A DNA stretch of 64,000 nucleotides from CAZAOY01 sp964486925 (GTDB lineage Bacteria > Bacillota > Clostridia > Oscillospirales > Ruminococcaceae), in NCBI GenBank assembly GCA_964486925.1, contig CAZAOY010000002.1, forward strand, positions 44,199 through 108,198, in the 5' to 3' direction. Shown here one piece after another: positions 16,631 to 26,647 of the stretch. The position numbers and the translations under genes are program-made. Position 1 is the first letter of the stretch. The number at the start of each line of letters is the position of its first letter. The notes below the pieces were generated by a model. The model made no database searches, had not been told where the DNA came from, and saw only the letters and a list, made by a program, of their open reading frames with translations.

Positions 16631-18545
16631 ACACCGCTTTAATCCTTACTATCTCTGATGATTTTTCCGCCATACCCTCAAAGGTTAACCCTATGTTAGT
16701 AAGCTCATCCGCTGTCATTAGCTTTGTTACACCGCTGTCGGTAAAGGATACCTCATATCTATCGCTAGTTAGTCCCATTAGCTTTACCGTCTGGGTAGGG
16801 CTAGCGCCTTTTAGCCTAAAGGCAAATACTAGGCTATCACCGTTTTTAGCGCTAAAGGCAAATGCAGGGAATCGCTCTCCGCCGTCCTTTAGCGGCTGTG
16901 CGGTTAGGCGGTAGACGTCACCGTGACGGATAAAGTCCTTTGAGATACTGTTATAGAACTGCACATGCTCGGCTATGCGGTTGCGACACCAGTCAGGCAT
17001 TGCTTTAAAGTCGTAGGAGAACCCTAAAACCCCCATTAGTGCGGCGCGTATTATAAGGTCAAGCTCGGTCTTTGGCATATCCTTAGTAATAGGATGATGA
17101 ACCCCGCAGTTATGGTCGCCAAAGGTTACGTCCGACCAACTAAAGTGGAAGCAGACACTAGGATGTAGGTAGGATAACGCTCCCCAGTAGCATTGTAGGT
17201 GAAGGTCGGTAAAATCAGGGTCGCTTAGGAAGGTTATATGGGTGTGTGCTAACATCTCGATATCCCCACGTTGACCGCCCGAAGCGCAGTTTTCTAGGAT
17301 TACCTTCGGATATTTTTGTCTTACATCGTCCAAGAATTTGTAGTATCCCTTATAGTGCGCATATAGTCCGTCGTCCTTGCCGTGGCCGTGGTTTTCGCAG
17401 TTACAGCCTGGGGCAGGGTTAAGGTTAAAGTCTAGCTTTATCCAGGTTGCACCGTACTCGGCGATAATCCTGTCCATTACCCCCATCGCCCATTCACGCA
17501 CAGCTTCACTGCCAAAGCAGAGGTAGCCTAAGCTTTCGCCGTCACGTTTTGCCACAAAGTGCGGGTGGGTGGTGTTAAGCTTAGCGTCCTTGCCGATAGC
17601 CTCAATCTCGCACCAGATACCGGGGTTAATCCCACCCTCACGAGCCTTATCGCAGAGGGATTTCATACCAGATTTAAACCGTACGGTGTTTATGACCTCC
17701 CAGTCCCCACGTTTAGAGAACCACTCCTCAGGTGCGTCCTTGGTTTCCTCGCCAAACCAGCCCGCATCCATCATGGTATGGGTACAGCCTATCTCCTTAG
17801 CGAGCATGCTGTTACTCTGGAACACATCCTCGTTAACAAGCCTATCCTCATACACCCACCATGTATTCACTTCAACTGGTAATTCTGGGAAGCTTTGCTC
17901 ATCAAATACCGTTACATATTCCTTAAAGTACCGTCTAATGTCAAGACAGGCAAGCTCTGCTACATCGGCATAGGCGATGTAGAGCGGGGCATTTGTAAAG
18001 GAGTCACCTGAATTTACTACGGTGGTAAAGTTTTCGGATGAGATACCCATTAATACGGTACAGCCGTTAGCTGTAGGGGTTACTACACAGTCCCAACATC
18101 CCGACCAACCTAGCGTAAAGCAGGTTGCCCCGCTGTCGGCGGTTAGCTGTGCGAATGGGATATGTTCCCCACAGGAGCGGCCGTTAGTCCCGCCAAACCA
18201 GAGCGGTTTATCCGCTACCGCTGATTTTGGATGGTATTCGTTACCCCATCCCGAGCCGTAGTAGTCCAGGGTAGGGGGTGTACTGCTTGCTACAGTACCA
18301 CCTAGGTGTAGCTTAGATACGCTAACCGCTCTATTTGAGTTGTTAATTAGTGTAGCGCTGTATCGGGCGGTAGAGTATCTTGGATCGTATTCCTCCGTTA
18401 TAGTTATAAAGCAGTTTTCATACCCTTCTATCGCCTGCTGATATTCGTTTTTGTTAAGACCCTTTAGTCCTTTCCTACCTTTGAGGGTTAACTCGTAGGA
18501 ATGCTGTTTACCTTCAATTATTAAGCTGTATACAAACTGCTTCAT
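16620..18545 (-). CDS. GH36 family alpha-galactosidase
   Basis: Cytoplasmic 641-residue retaining glycosidase removing terminal alpha-galactosyl (or alpha-GalNAc) residues. Landmarks are DAGWF near 260-264, the nucleophile aspartate about D372 in IKLDFN, and ENCASGGQRGDIEM near 418-430. The acid/base aspartate region is FLSDPD near 439-444. No signal peptide, so its substrate is imported. It is shorter than the roughly 730-residue classical GH36 enzymes. GGAGAGATAG precedes the ATG. It lies 17 bases after GH65 and is co-transcribed with the transporter genes. Confidence 0.85.
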   Translation of the reverse strand: MKQFVYSLIIEGKQHSYELTLKGRKGLKGLNKNEYQQAIEGYENCFITITEEYDPRYSTARYSATLINNSNRAVSVSKLHLGGTVASSTPPTLDYYGSGWGNEYHPKSAVADKPLWFGGTNGRSCGEHIPFAQLTADSGATCFTLGWSGCWDCVVTPTANGCTVLMGISSENFTTVVNSGDSFTNAPLYIAYADVAELACLDIRRYFKEYVTVFDEQSFPELPVEVNTWWVYEDRLVNEDVFQSNSMLAKEIGCTHTMMDAGWFGEETKDAPEEWFSKRGDWEVINTVRFKSGMKSLCDKAREGGINPGIWCEIEAIGKDAKLNTTHPHFVAKRDGESLGYLCFGSEAVREWAMGVMDRIIAEYGATWIKLDFNLNPAPGCNCENHGHGKDDGLYAHYKGYYKFLDDVRQKYPKVILENCASGGQRGDIEMLAHTHITFLSDPDFTDLHLQCYWGALSYLHPSVCFHFSWSDVTFGDHNCGVHHPITKDMPKTELDLIIRAALMGVLGFSYDFKAMPDWCRNRIAEHVQFYNSISKDFIRHGDVYRLTAQPLKDGGERFPAFAFSAKNGDSLVFAFRLKGASPTQTVKLMGLTSDRYEVSFTDSGVTKLMTADELTNIGLTFEGMAEKSSEIVRIKAVYEG

Positions 18546-18562
18546 CTATCTCTCCTTATGGG

Positions 18563-20836
18563 TTAAATTGTAATCTCCTCGCCGTTAAAGCTGATAGTTA
18601 TGCTATCCCCTTCAAGACGCGTTGCGGTAGCACTGTCCTTGCTTACTTTAATCTCAATCATCCGTCCTAGGTAGAAAACCCTAAAGCTGTAGCCCTCTAG
18701 CTCGGTTGGAAGCATTGTGTTAAAGATTAGCTTTCCGCTGTCGGTACGCATACCTGCAAAGCCGTTTACCACGCACATCCATGAACCCGCCATGCTTGCG
18801 GCATGGATACCGTCACTTGTGTTGCGGTGCATATCGTGGTAGTCGGTTAGGGCGGTGTGTTCAAAGTGCTTAAAGGCGTCGTTGGTTCTGCCGATCTCGC
18901 AGGCTACTATCGAGAAGATAGCGGCGGAGAGTGAGCTGTCGTGGGTGGTTAACGGCTCATAGAAGTCGTAGTCACGTGCCTTTTGCTCCTTTGTAAACTT
19001 ACTGCTGCATAAAAACTCCGCAAGCACTGTATCAGCCTGTTTGCAGACCTGATGACGGTAGATAACAAGCGGGTGGTAGTGGATTAGCAGTGGGTAGTTC
19101 TCTTTAGGGGTGTTTGCAAAGTCCCACGGCGCTTTATCCAAAAAGCTGTCGTCTTGAAGGTTAATCCCTAGCTTCTCATCGTACGGAAGATAGATGTTCT
19201 CGCCCGCTTTACGCCACTCTGACAACTCATGATTCTTTAGTGAGATTTTATCCGCAAGTGCTTTGTAGGCGGCTTCATCCTCTGATTTTAGCTTTTCTAG
19301 CATATCTGCGGCAAAGAGCAGATTTTCGCTTGCCAGTAGGTTTGTATAGAAGTTGTTGTTTACAATCGCTGTATATTCATCAGGCCCTGTAACGCAGTTT
19401 ATGCAGAATTTGCCACCCTTTGTAGGGATGTATGAGCCTAGGTCGTTCCATAGACGTGCGGTTTCCGCTAGGATTTCGCAACCCATCTTTACCATAAAGT
19501 CGTTGTCGTTGGTTGCAAGGTAGTAGCGTTTTAGCGCAAACACTACGTCGGCATTAATATGGTACTGTGCCGTTCCCGCAGGGAAGTAGGCGGAGCATTC
19601 ATCACCGTCGATGGTGCGCCATGGGTATAATGCACCGATATCGTGCGCCATCTCTCTTGCACGGTTTCTTGCCTTTGGTAGGATGTTGTATCGGTACTCC
19701 AGTAGCTTTTTGCTAATACTAGGGTCGGTGTGTAGGAAGAACGGTAGGATGTAGGTTTCGGTATCCCAGAAGTAGTGGCCTTCGTAGCCTTCGCCCGTAA
19801 GTCCCTTAGCGGCGATGTTTGTATGACCGTCACGTCCTACCGACTGTAGTAGGTGGAACACATTAAGCTTCATAGCGCAGTTTAGGGTGTCATTCCCCTT
19901 AATCTCAACCGCCGCACCCTGCCAAAACTCGTCATAGTATCCACGTTGTTCGGTTATTAGGGTATCAAAACCGACAGCTTTAGCGTCCTCTAGTGCTTGT
20001 ACCGCCGACTGGTAGGCTTTGTTTGTATCGGTAAAGCGGTCGTCGCTGTAGGCGATTAGCTTTGTTAGGGTAAAGGTGTTATCCTGTGTTAAATTTGGCT
20101 TTATTATGGTGCGAACCTCAAGGGTATCGGTTTCTGCTGTGATAGTACAATCAGCGCTAACCTCATGGTGTACAAGGCAGTGTACGGTGAATTTAGTATT
20201 TTTGGTGATGGAGGAGATCGAGAGGTCAGCGCCGTTAGCCTTAACCGTGGTAGGGGAGAGGACACGACCGCTAAAGCCCGCACCTACACGAGGATCATCC
20301 TCCGCTACCATGTTGGTAACGTTACCGTTAATGGCAGAGGTTATGGTAACCTCACCCGAGAAGTTAAGCGGGGTAACGCTGTAGCTAATCGCCGCAATCG
20401 ACTGGCGGGTCATGCTAACTAGGCGGGTACTGCAAAGCTTTAGCTTTTTGCCGCTACCTAACGTCACAGTCACGCTACGGGTTAGCACCCCACCCTGCAT
20501 ATCAAGCTCACGGCTGTAGTCGCTAAGCTTAGACGAAAACAGATCCACTACCTCGCCGTCAACCGACATCTTAATAGGCTTTGCGTCGATCACGTTTAGC
20601 AGTGTCTGCCCCTTATCGGGGAAACCATAAGCACTTTCACCGTATAGAATCTTCTCGCTTTCATAAAAACCATTTAGATAGGTTCCGTCTGTAGATATTT
20701 TAGGGTCGTTACAGCCCTCCTCAAAGTTACCTCTAAACCCGATATAACCATTTGCTAGGGTAAAGAGCGTTTCATTCTTTTTAAATGCGGATCTATCAAG
20801 GGAACTTTCTTTATAGATGTATTCGTTATTTGCCAT
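18563..20836 (-). CDS. GH65 family disaccharide phosphorylase (kojibiose/nigerose-type)
   Basis: 757-residue inverting phosphorylase that splits an alpha-glucosyl disaccharide with phosphate to beta-glucose-1-phosphate and a sugar. GH65 landmarks are FWDTE at 356-360, the segment GDECSAYFPAGTAQYHINAD near 411-430, the catalytic acid E487 in VTGPDEY, and the phosphate-contact KQAD in a VCKQADTVLAEF segment near residue 600. The GDECSAYF form, as I recall, fits kojibiose or nigerose phosphorylases better than maltose phosphorylase, but specificity is not proven. It sits between a six-hairpin glycosidase and the alpha-galactosidase. Confidence 0.85.
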   Translation of the reverse strand: MANNEYIYKESSLDRSAFKKNETLFTLANGYIGFRGNFEEGCNDPKISTDGTYLNGFYESEKILYGESAYGFPDKGQTLLNVIDAKPIKMSVDGEVVDLFSSKLSDYSRELDMQGGVLTRSVTVTLGSGKKLKLCSTRLVSMTRQSIAAISYSVTPLNFSGEVTITSAINGNVTNMVAEDDPRVGAGFSGRVLSPTTVKANGADLSISSITKNTKFTVHCLVHHEVSADCTITAETDTLEVRTIIKPNLTQDNTFTLTKLIAYSDDRFTDTNKAYQSAVQALEDAKAVGFDTLITEQRGYYDEFWQGAAVEIKGNDTLNCAMKLNVFHLLQSVGRDGHTNIAAKGLTGEGYEGHYFWDTETYILPFFLHTDPSISKKLLEYRYNILPKARNRAREMAHDIGALYPWRTIDGDECSAYFPAGTAQYHINADVVFALKRYYLATNDNDFMVKMGCEILAETARLWNDLGSYIPTKGGKFCINCVTGPDEYTAIVNNNFYTNLLASENLLFAADMLEKLKSEDEAAYKALADKISLKNHELSEWRKAGENIYLPYDEKLGINLQDDSFLDKAPWDFANTPKENYPLLIHYHPLVIYRHQVCKQADTVLAEFLCSSKFTKEQKARDYDFYEPLTTHDSSLSAAIFSIVACEIGRTNDAFKHFEHTALTDYHDMHRNTSDGIHAASMAGSWMCVVNGFAGMRTDSGKLIFNTMLPTELEGYSFRVFYLGRMIEIKVSKDSATATRLEGDSITISFNGEEITI

Positions 20837-20843
20837 AGTTAAT

Positions 20844-22988
20844 CTACCTTCCTTTATTAATTATAATCTCTTTATCGGTCACAAGCTTTACTGTATATGG
20901 ACAGTCACTCGAAACCTTAACATCATATACACCGTTCTTGTAGCTAAAGTCGATTGTAGCTTCACCCACACGGATGTTTTTAAGCTCCATACTGTTCCAT
21001 TCCTTTGGTACTGCTGGTTTAATAACTATAGTATTGCTGATAAGCTGTGGATTAATCCCCGCAAAGCATTCTACAACCGGAACTAACATAGAATACACCG
21101 TCCAAGCTTGGGTAAAACAGCCGTAGTCAGGTGACATCTCGGTAATGGAGTTTGGCATTACCAGAGAGAAGGTTTTGCACATGCGTTTTAGCAGTGCAAG
21201 AGCGCTGTCGGTTCTGCCGTTTCGTCCTAGCGCTACTGCGTGAACCCCTGTAGAGATGGTCATGGTGTTAGCGTGCATAAATCCTGCTAGGTATGTGCCG
21301 TATTCACCGATATATTCATCCGAGTCCATTACATCTAGTGCACGGTCTGTATGCTCTTTAGTAGCGATTAGCGTTTCCATCGGGATTAGGATAACCCAGT
21401 TTTTGTTGATTACCACAGGGGTATCTTCATCTTGTGGTAGGGTTTTCATCCTATCCTTTAGATTTTCAAGGTACCGGTTGTATACAGGGGTGATTGTACC
21501 TGTATAACGCTCGTCATGCTGTAGTATCTCGATACTGCGGATTATCTCGGATGGTGTTCCGACTGCGTCTATAAAGGTACCCTGCTCATCGTCCCATAGG
21601 CGGGTGTTTATTATCTCTTTTAGCTTGTTAGCGGTGGTTAGATACCACTTGCTATCCTTGGAAAACAGCTTTGCCATGTCTGCCATGTCATACAGCGCCT
21701 TACAGGTGTAGACAGCGGTGTCGATAAGCTCTGCGCTAAGGCCTTGTATCTCGATAATACCGTATCCGCTAGGTAATAGGTCGTTATCCTTATCCATTAT
21801 ATCCAGTAGCCAGTGGATACCCTTTTCGCAGTAGTCGTAAAGCTCCCTTACGGTATCGATATCTCCTGTCCAACGTAGGTAGTTGTACACCGCTGTGATG
21901 TAGTGGGCGGTTTCTTGGCTGTTTCCTGGGTTTGAGATTTTACCGTTACTGGTAATCTCGTGGACGATTCGTCCGTTATTGTTGTGGGATACGCTATAAT
22001 CGTGTAGTAGCTTTAGAGTTTGCTTTGCAAGGGTAAACTCACCCATTGCTAAAAGTCCCTGTATCGAGTAAGAATTATCACAACCAAACCACCATAGGTA
22101 TTCCGGAGCACCTGCCGATAGCGCTCTGCCGTACTCCCCGCAGTCGCTGATTAACCAGTCGGTATTAAACTTTACCCATTTAAAGATGTTATCAAACTCT
22201 TTATCGCTTGTGGTTAGCTTTGTCTGCAAATCAATATCTTTGTAGCGATCAATCTTAACCTGTAATAGGGAGGTGTCCTTTAGGGTTTCAAGCTCACAAA
22301 GCAGCTGATCCTTTGTGGTAAAAGACCCTGCTATGTAGTAGTAAACGGAGGTTTCGCCATCAATAGTTATGGTAGAGGAAAGCTTAGCACTTACACCATT
22401 GCTTTTAGTTTTGTGAGGGGAAAACTGCTCTTTAGAGATAATAGCCTTGGTATTAACACTGCTACCTACCCCGCCAAACCAGTTATGTCCGTTATCCTTA
22501 GCGATAACGTATCCACCCTCTACCTCGGCAGAATCCTCGCAGTCCTCTATCCCGCTCTCTTTAGAGTACCAGACAGGCAGGATATCAAAGTTAACCACAA
22601 AATCAAGGTTAATTGTAGTAGGAGTACTGCTGTTAAAGGTGTAACGCACCACCACCCCGCGAGCGTTATCAGGGGAGTACTGAAACCTTGTGTACTCGAT
22701 ACCGTTAGAGTTATACAAAAACTCGTTGCCGTACGGTAGGGTTTTATAGGAGGAGGCTTTATCAAAGCTACCGTTTACCCCTAGCCAAAATCCGTCCGCT
22801 ACCTTTATTGGATGTGTCCAGACACCGCCCATCTCATCGGGTAGGTGATGGCCGAAATCGTAAAAGTTACCGTCCTGCCAGCCGATGGTTTTACATCCTT
22901 CACCTGAGGTAGCATACTGGTACTTTCTATTGTTTGTACTGTCGATTTTTATGTCGAAAAAATGCTCATCATGTCCGTTTTTAATCAT
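20844..22988 (-). CDS. (alpha/alpha)6 six-hairpin glycosidase, glycogen-debranching-like
   Basis: 714 residues. An N-terminal beta-sandwich-like region (about 1-270) is followed by an (alpha/alpha)6 barrel. Landmarks include YLWWFGCDNSYSIQGLL (the acidic residue after WFG is typical of debranching-type enzymes), SGYGIIEIQGLS and the late SPDYGCFTQAWTVYSML motif. It resembles amylo-alpha-1,6-glucosidase/GH63-like proteins, but the exact family cannot be fixed by eye. No signal peptide, so it acts in the cytoplasm on imported sugars. It lies 7 bases from GH65 and downstream of the solute-binding protein, with a hairpin between. Confidence 0.65.
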   Translation of the reverse strand: MIKNGHDEHFFDIKIDSTNNRKYQYATSGEGCKTIGWQDGNFYDFGHHLPDEMGGVWTHPIKVADGFWLGVNGSFDKASSYKTLPYGNEFLYNSNGIEYTRFQYSPDNARGVVVRYTFNSSTPTTINLDFVVNFDILPVWYSKESGIEDCEDSAEVEGGYVIAKDNGHNWFGGVGSSVNTKAIISKEQFSPHKTKSNGVSAKLSSTITIDGETSVYYYIAGSFTTKDQLLCELETLKDTSLLQVKIDRYKDIDLQTKLTTSDKEFDNIFKWVKFNTDWLISDCGEYGRALSAGAPEYLWWFGCDNSYSIQGLLAMGEFTLAKQTLKLLHDYSVSHNNNGRIVHEITSNGKISNPGNSQETAHYITAVYNYLRWTGDIDTVRELYDYCEKGIHWLLDIMDKDNDLLPSGYGIIEIQGLSAELIDTAVYTCKALYDMADMAKLFSKDSKWYLTTANKLKEIINTRLWDDEQGTFIDAVGTPSEIIRSIEILQHDERYTGTITPVYNRYLENLKDRMKTLPQDEDTPVVINKNWVILIPMETLIATKEHTDRALDVMDSDEYIGEYGTYLAGFMHANTMTISTGVHAVALGRNGRTDSALALLKRMCKTFSLVMPNSITEMSPDYGCFTQAWTVYSMLVPVVECFAGINPQLISNTIVIKPAVPKEWNSMELKNIRVGEATIDFSYKNGVYDVKVSSDCPYTVKLVTDKEIIINKGR

Positions 22989-23010
22989 TTTAACTCCCTA
23001 TATGTCCAAT

Positions 23011-23044
23011 CCCCTGTCATAATCACTTTAAATTATGACAGGGG
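23011..23044 (-). other. intercistronic hairpin between the binding protein and glycosidase genes
   Basis: 13-bp perfect stem CCCCTGTCATAAT/ATTATGACAGGGG with an 8-base loop, lacking a T-run on the transcribed strand. Likely an mRNA-stabilising or processing element that keeps the binding-protein message more abundant than the enzymes; this is inference. Confidence 0.7.
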
Positions 23045-23084
23045 AATGACTAGATTAATTTATTATTGTTCTTGTTTTTAAACC

Positions 23085-24596
23085 TTATTGAGCCGCGATC
23101 CATGCATCGATCTGAGTTTGAGCTTCAGCAATTAGATCCTGAAGTCCAGCCGCATCAAGTTTTTTCTTAAATTCGTCATTAACCTTGTTGATGTCGATAA
23201 CGCCCTTGCCTAGGTTTTCCATATATTCGTCCATTACAACGCCGATCTGGCTAACCTGTGCTTTAGTCTTGCTTTGGTCGTATACAAAACCAACAAACTT
23301 AGTAACTTCGGAATCCTTATCCCAGTTCTTTAGCATTTCAATGTCTGATTTAGGGTATTTTGCAGAGAAACGTGCTAGACGGATATCATTCCACATCCAG
23401 GTGTTCATGTTGTACTTGTCCGCATCAGCAGTAGCGCTTACATCAACAGCACCATCAGCTAGCTTGTAGTTAACGCCTTCAACACCGTATGACCATAGAT
23501 CGTAGTTTGCTTGATCCTTCTTAATCCAGTTAATGAAAGCTACTGCTTCATTAGGGTTCTTGCTTGAAGAAGGAACTGCTAGCATGTTATCCCCTGCAAG
23601 GAAGATTCTGCTAACCTCCGGAGTGAACTTAACTGTTTCAACCTTACCATCCGGTACGTTACCTAGGAAGGTGTCGATACGTTCAGAAGCTCTCATAGCG
23701 TTTGAAGGAACTGCCGCAACCTGACCGTAGTCAAATCCTGTATCAGGGCTTTCAACCTTAGTGGTGTCAGCTGCGATATAACCTTTGTCACGCCATTCTT
23801 TAATCTTAGTGTAAGCCTTTGTAAAGCCTTCAGATCCTACAGTAGAGTATACCTTGTTATCAGCAGGATCTACATAGATTGGACGTGCACTACCGTCACC
23901 GATAGGGTAGAAGTAGTTTGCGTATACTGGCATAAACTGATTAAAGTTTACTGCACACATAGGGATCATATCTTTTTCGTTTTTAACGATTGCTTCAAGA
24001 TATTTTTCCATACCTTCGACAGTGGTAATTGGTTCGATGTTGTATTTTTCTCTTAGATCACCACGGATGTCAAAAGTACTTGCAAAGTCGGTCATTGGGA
24101 TAACACGAGGGAAAGCGTAAAGCTTACCGTTAACCATACCACCCTTTAGGATGTAGTCAGGGGTATTTGCCTTAAGGTCAGCGCCGTTTTGTGCAAACGC
24201 TTCGTCGATAGGCTGATAAACCTTCTTAGCTACTAGGTCTGATAGGGTAGAAGCATGTGCCCAAGCGATATCGTATACAGTACCGCCTGCGGTATCAAGT
24301 GCTAGCTTGTTCCAGTAGTCATCTGCAAACTTAACGGTAACGTTAATGTTAAGTCCGTCTGCAACCAGCTTTTCATTTACAGCTTTAGTTACAGCCGCCG
24401 CTCCGCTAGATTCAGTACCAGGGAAGATTGCTGTTAGGTTTACAACCTCACCGCCATTTGCTTTTGATGAGCTGCCTTCACCTGCCGCACTGCTAGAACT
24501 TCCAGAGCTGCTAGAGCTACTAGAGCCACATCCTGCAAGTGCTGTTGCAGCTAGTGAAGCCGCAATCAAAAATGCTGATAGTTTCTTAAATTTCAT
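23085..24596 (-). CDS. ABC sugar transporter solute-binding lipoprotein (LplA-type)
   Basis: 503 residues. The signal peptide ends in a lipobox LAGC (Cys about 23), followed by a serine-rich linker (about residues 24-47) and a family 1 extracellular binding domain. Large family-1 binding proteins of this length with two LplB/YtcP-type permeases carry oligosaccharides or uronides. AAAGGAGA precedes the ATG. It is the third gene of the operon, after the two permeases. No ATPase is present, so a shared MsmX-type ATPase is probably used. Confidence 0.9.
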   Translation of the reverse strand: MKFKKLSAFLIAASLAATALAGCGSSSSSSSGSSSSAAGEGSSSKANGGEVVNLTAIFPGTESSGAAAVTKAVNEKLVADGLNINVTVKFADDYWNKLALDTAGGTVYDIAWAHASTLSDLVAKKVYQPIDEAFAQNGADLKANTPDYILKGGMVNGKLYAFPRVIPMTDFASTFDIRGDLREKYNIEPITTVEGMEKYLEAIVKNEKDMIPMCAVNFNQFMPVYANYFYPIGDGSARPIYVDPADNKVYSTVGSEGFTKAYTKIKEWRDKGYIAADTTKVESPDTGFDYGQVAAVPSNAMRASERIDTFLGNVPDGKVETVKFTPEVSRIFLAGDNMLAVPSSSKNPNEAVAFINWIKKDQANYDLWSYGVEGVNYKLADGAVDVSATADADKYNMNTWMWNDIRLARFSAKYPKSDIEMLKNWDKDSEVTKFVGFVYDQSKTKAQVSQIGVVMDEYMENLGKGVIDINKVNDEFKKKLDAAGLQDLIAEAQTQIDAWIAAQ

Positions 24597-24663
24597 GTTT
24601 ACTCTCCTTTGGAATTAAATTTATGAATATGCCTTGGTAGGCAAAACCAATAAAGTTATGAAG

Positions 24664-25539
24664 TTAACCCTTAACCGCACCAACCATAATACCTTTAACA
24701 AAGTATTTTTGAACGAATGGATATAGTAGTACGATCGGTCCGATAGTGATAAATAGTGTTGCGATCTGGAAGGTTTGTGCCGGGATTTCAATGTTACCCA
24801 TCGACCCATTCTGGCGTATAAAGTCGATAATCGACTGGATACGATACAGCATGTACTGTAGTGGATATAGGGTTTTGTCATTGATAAACCATAGCGCAAG
24901 ACCCCAGTCATTCCAGTACCCTAGTCCTATAAATAGCGATACCGTCGCAAGGATTGGGGTAGAAAGCGGAAGGATGATTGAGAAGAATGTCTTTAGGATT
25001 GAACATCCGTCAATCTCTGCGCTTTCAACAAGTGAAGGCGGGATGGTTTTAAAGTAGTTTCTCATTAAGAAAACGTTAAACGGTGAAACAAGCATTGGTA
25101 GTATTAACGCCCAGATTGAGTCGGTTAGCTTTAAAACCTGTGTACATACCAGATACCACGGTAAAAGACCCGCGCTGAAAACCATTGGTATGTAGAAGAA
25201 CATCGAGATTTTATCTCTGTATTTAACACGTTGGATTGATAGGGCATAACCCGCCATACCACATGCAATCAGTGATAGCACAGTACCCACTACCGTAACA
25301 ACTATCGATACACCGTATGCAGAATAGATTGAACTATCCTGAAACACCAGCTTGTATGACTGTAAAGAAAATTCTTCAGGTATTAGCTGATAACCGTTCT
25401 TTACAACGCTCATCTCACTGCTAAAGGATACCATTAGTGTCAGCACTATTGGGTAAAGACAGATAAAAGCACCTATAAACAGGATTATATTTAGTATAAC
25501 CTGAACCAGTGTCTCGTTTTTATCTTTGATTTGATTCAT
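24664..25539 (-). CDS. ABC sugar transporter permease, YtcP/LplC type
   Basis: 291 residues with six hydrophobic helices and the EAA-loop (SAEIDGCSILKTFFSIILPLS), the coupling site for the ATPase. The long alpha-helical tail ending in FVQKYFVKGIMVGAVKG is typical of the second permease of LplABC/YtcP systems. AAAGGAG precedes the ATG. It lies 22 bases after the first permease gene and is the inner-membrane partner for it. Confidence 0.9.
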   Translation of the reverse strand: MNQIKDKNETLVQVILNIILFIGAFICLYPIVLTLMVSFSSEMSVVKNGYQLIPEEFSLQSYKLVFQDSSIYSAYGVSIVVTVVGTVLSLIACGMAGYALSIQRVKYRDKISMFFYIPMVFSAGLLPWYLVCTQVLKLTDSIWALILPMLVSPFNVFLMRNYFKTIPPSLVESAEIDGCSILKTFFSIILPLSTPILATVSLFIGLGYWNDWGLALWFINDKTLYPLQYMLYRIQSIIDFIRQNGSMGNIEIPAQTFQIATLFITIGPIVLLYPFVQKYFVKGIMVGAVKG

Positions 25540-25561
25540 ACGATTACTCCTTTGTATTTTT

Positions 25562-26497
25562 TTAGAACAGAGCGCTATCCTTATCGTAAAGCTTAACTAG
25601 CTGATTAGAGCCCCAAACAAGGATAAATCCTACCACCGATTGATACAAGCTTACCGCCGCTGTAGGGCCAAAGTCTGCCGCTTGCTTAATAGCACGGAAT
25701 ATGTAGGTGTCGATAACATCGGTGTACTTAAATAGTAGACCGTTATCGCCGATAATGGAGTATATTGTTCCAAAATCTCCTCGGAGCATACCACCAATAC
25801 TTAATAAAAGTAGTGTTATAATAGTAGGGGTAAGCATTGGAAGGGTTATAGCCTTAATCTGTTGCCAACGTGTAGCACCGTCTAGTGACGCCGCTTCGTA
25901 TAGCTGTTCATCGATACCTGTAATGCTTGCAAGGTATACTATTGAGGAGTAACCCGTACCCTTCCATATACCGGTAAAGATAATAATCCAAGGCCATGGT
26001 TCTGCTATCTGTGACCATACTATAGGATCTCCTCCAAATAACGCTACGATCTGGTTTGCAATACCCATCTGGTCGGAGAATACAATCTTTGTAACAAGCT
26101 TCCCGATAACAACCGCAGAGAAGAAGTATGGTAAAAACATTGCATTCTGATAGAATTTCTTTGCCACGCCGTTACGGATTTCATTTAGTATTATCGCTAC
26201 CGATACACTGATAAATGTTCCCAGTACTATACTGGCTGCATTTAGGAATATGGTATTTAGTGTTGTTCTTGCAAAGTAAACGCTAGAAAAGTAGAATTTA
26301 AAGTTGTCAAGCCCAACAAATTCACTTTGGAATTTGTCTACAAAGTTGAAGTTTTGAAACGCAACGATTATACCGGGTAGGGGAAGATACGCAAATAGAA
26401 ACAGTATCGCCGCCGCTGGCACAATCATAAGGTAGTATCCCCAATTTCGCTTCATCTCGGATAGGAATGTTTCTTTTCTAATAGTATTTTTTGCCAC
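25562..26497 (-). CDS. ABC sugar transporter permease, LplB type
   Basis: About 311 residues. The N-terminus RNWGYYLMIVPAAAILFLFAYLPLPG and the EAA-loop (YEAASLDGATRWQQIKAITLPM) are typical of LplB-like permeases. The start used is the GTG at 26497, eight bases after AAAGGT; an in-frame TTG nine bases earlier abuts the ribosome-binding site. It is the first gene of the transport-enzyme operon; a LacI-like operator lies in the leader, downstream of the lacI gene. Confidence 0.9.
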   Translation of the reverse strand: MAKNTIRKETFLSEMKRNWGYYLMIVPAAAILFLFAYLPLPGIIVAFQNFNFVDKFQSEFVGLDNFKFYFSSVYFARTTLNTIFLNAASIVLGTFISVSVAIILNEIRNGVAKKFYQNAMFLPYFFSAVVIGKLVTKIVFSDQMGIANQIVALFGGDPIVWSQIAEPWPWIIIFTGIWKGTGYSSIVYLASITGIDEQLYEAASLDGATRWQQIKAITLPMLTPTIITLLLLSIGGMLRGDFGTIYSIIGDNGLLFKYTDVIDTYIFRAIKQAADFGPTAAVSLYQSVVGFILVWGSNQLVKLYDKDSALF

Positions 26498-26577
26498 TGT
26501 GATCAACCTTTCTTTATTTAATTTTTGGCTTTTTAATTAGCTTTATCACCTCTTTCAATGGTAAATATTAGGTATTT

Positions 26578-26607
26578 TCAAAAACGTTTTCGCAAAATCG
26601 TTTTTGT
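26578..26607 (-). promoter_or_regulatory. LacI-family operator-like site before the transport operon
   Basis: Sequence containing the 10-bp palindrome AAAACGTTTT (26581-26590) followed by CGCAAAATCGTTTTTG, i.e. repeated CG-centred A/T-rich half-sites as bound by LacI/CcpA regulators. It lies between lacI and the first permease gene. Confidence 0.55.
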
Positions 26608-26647
26608 AAATGCGGACAAAAAATAGCCAAGCTATGATTTGTGCGCA

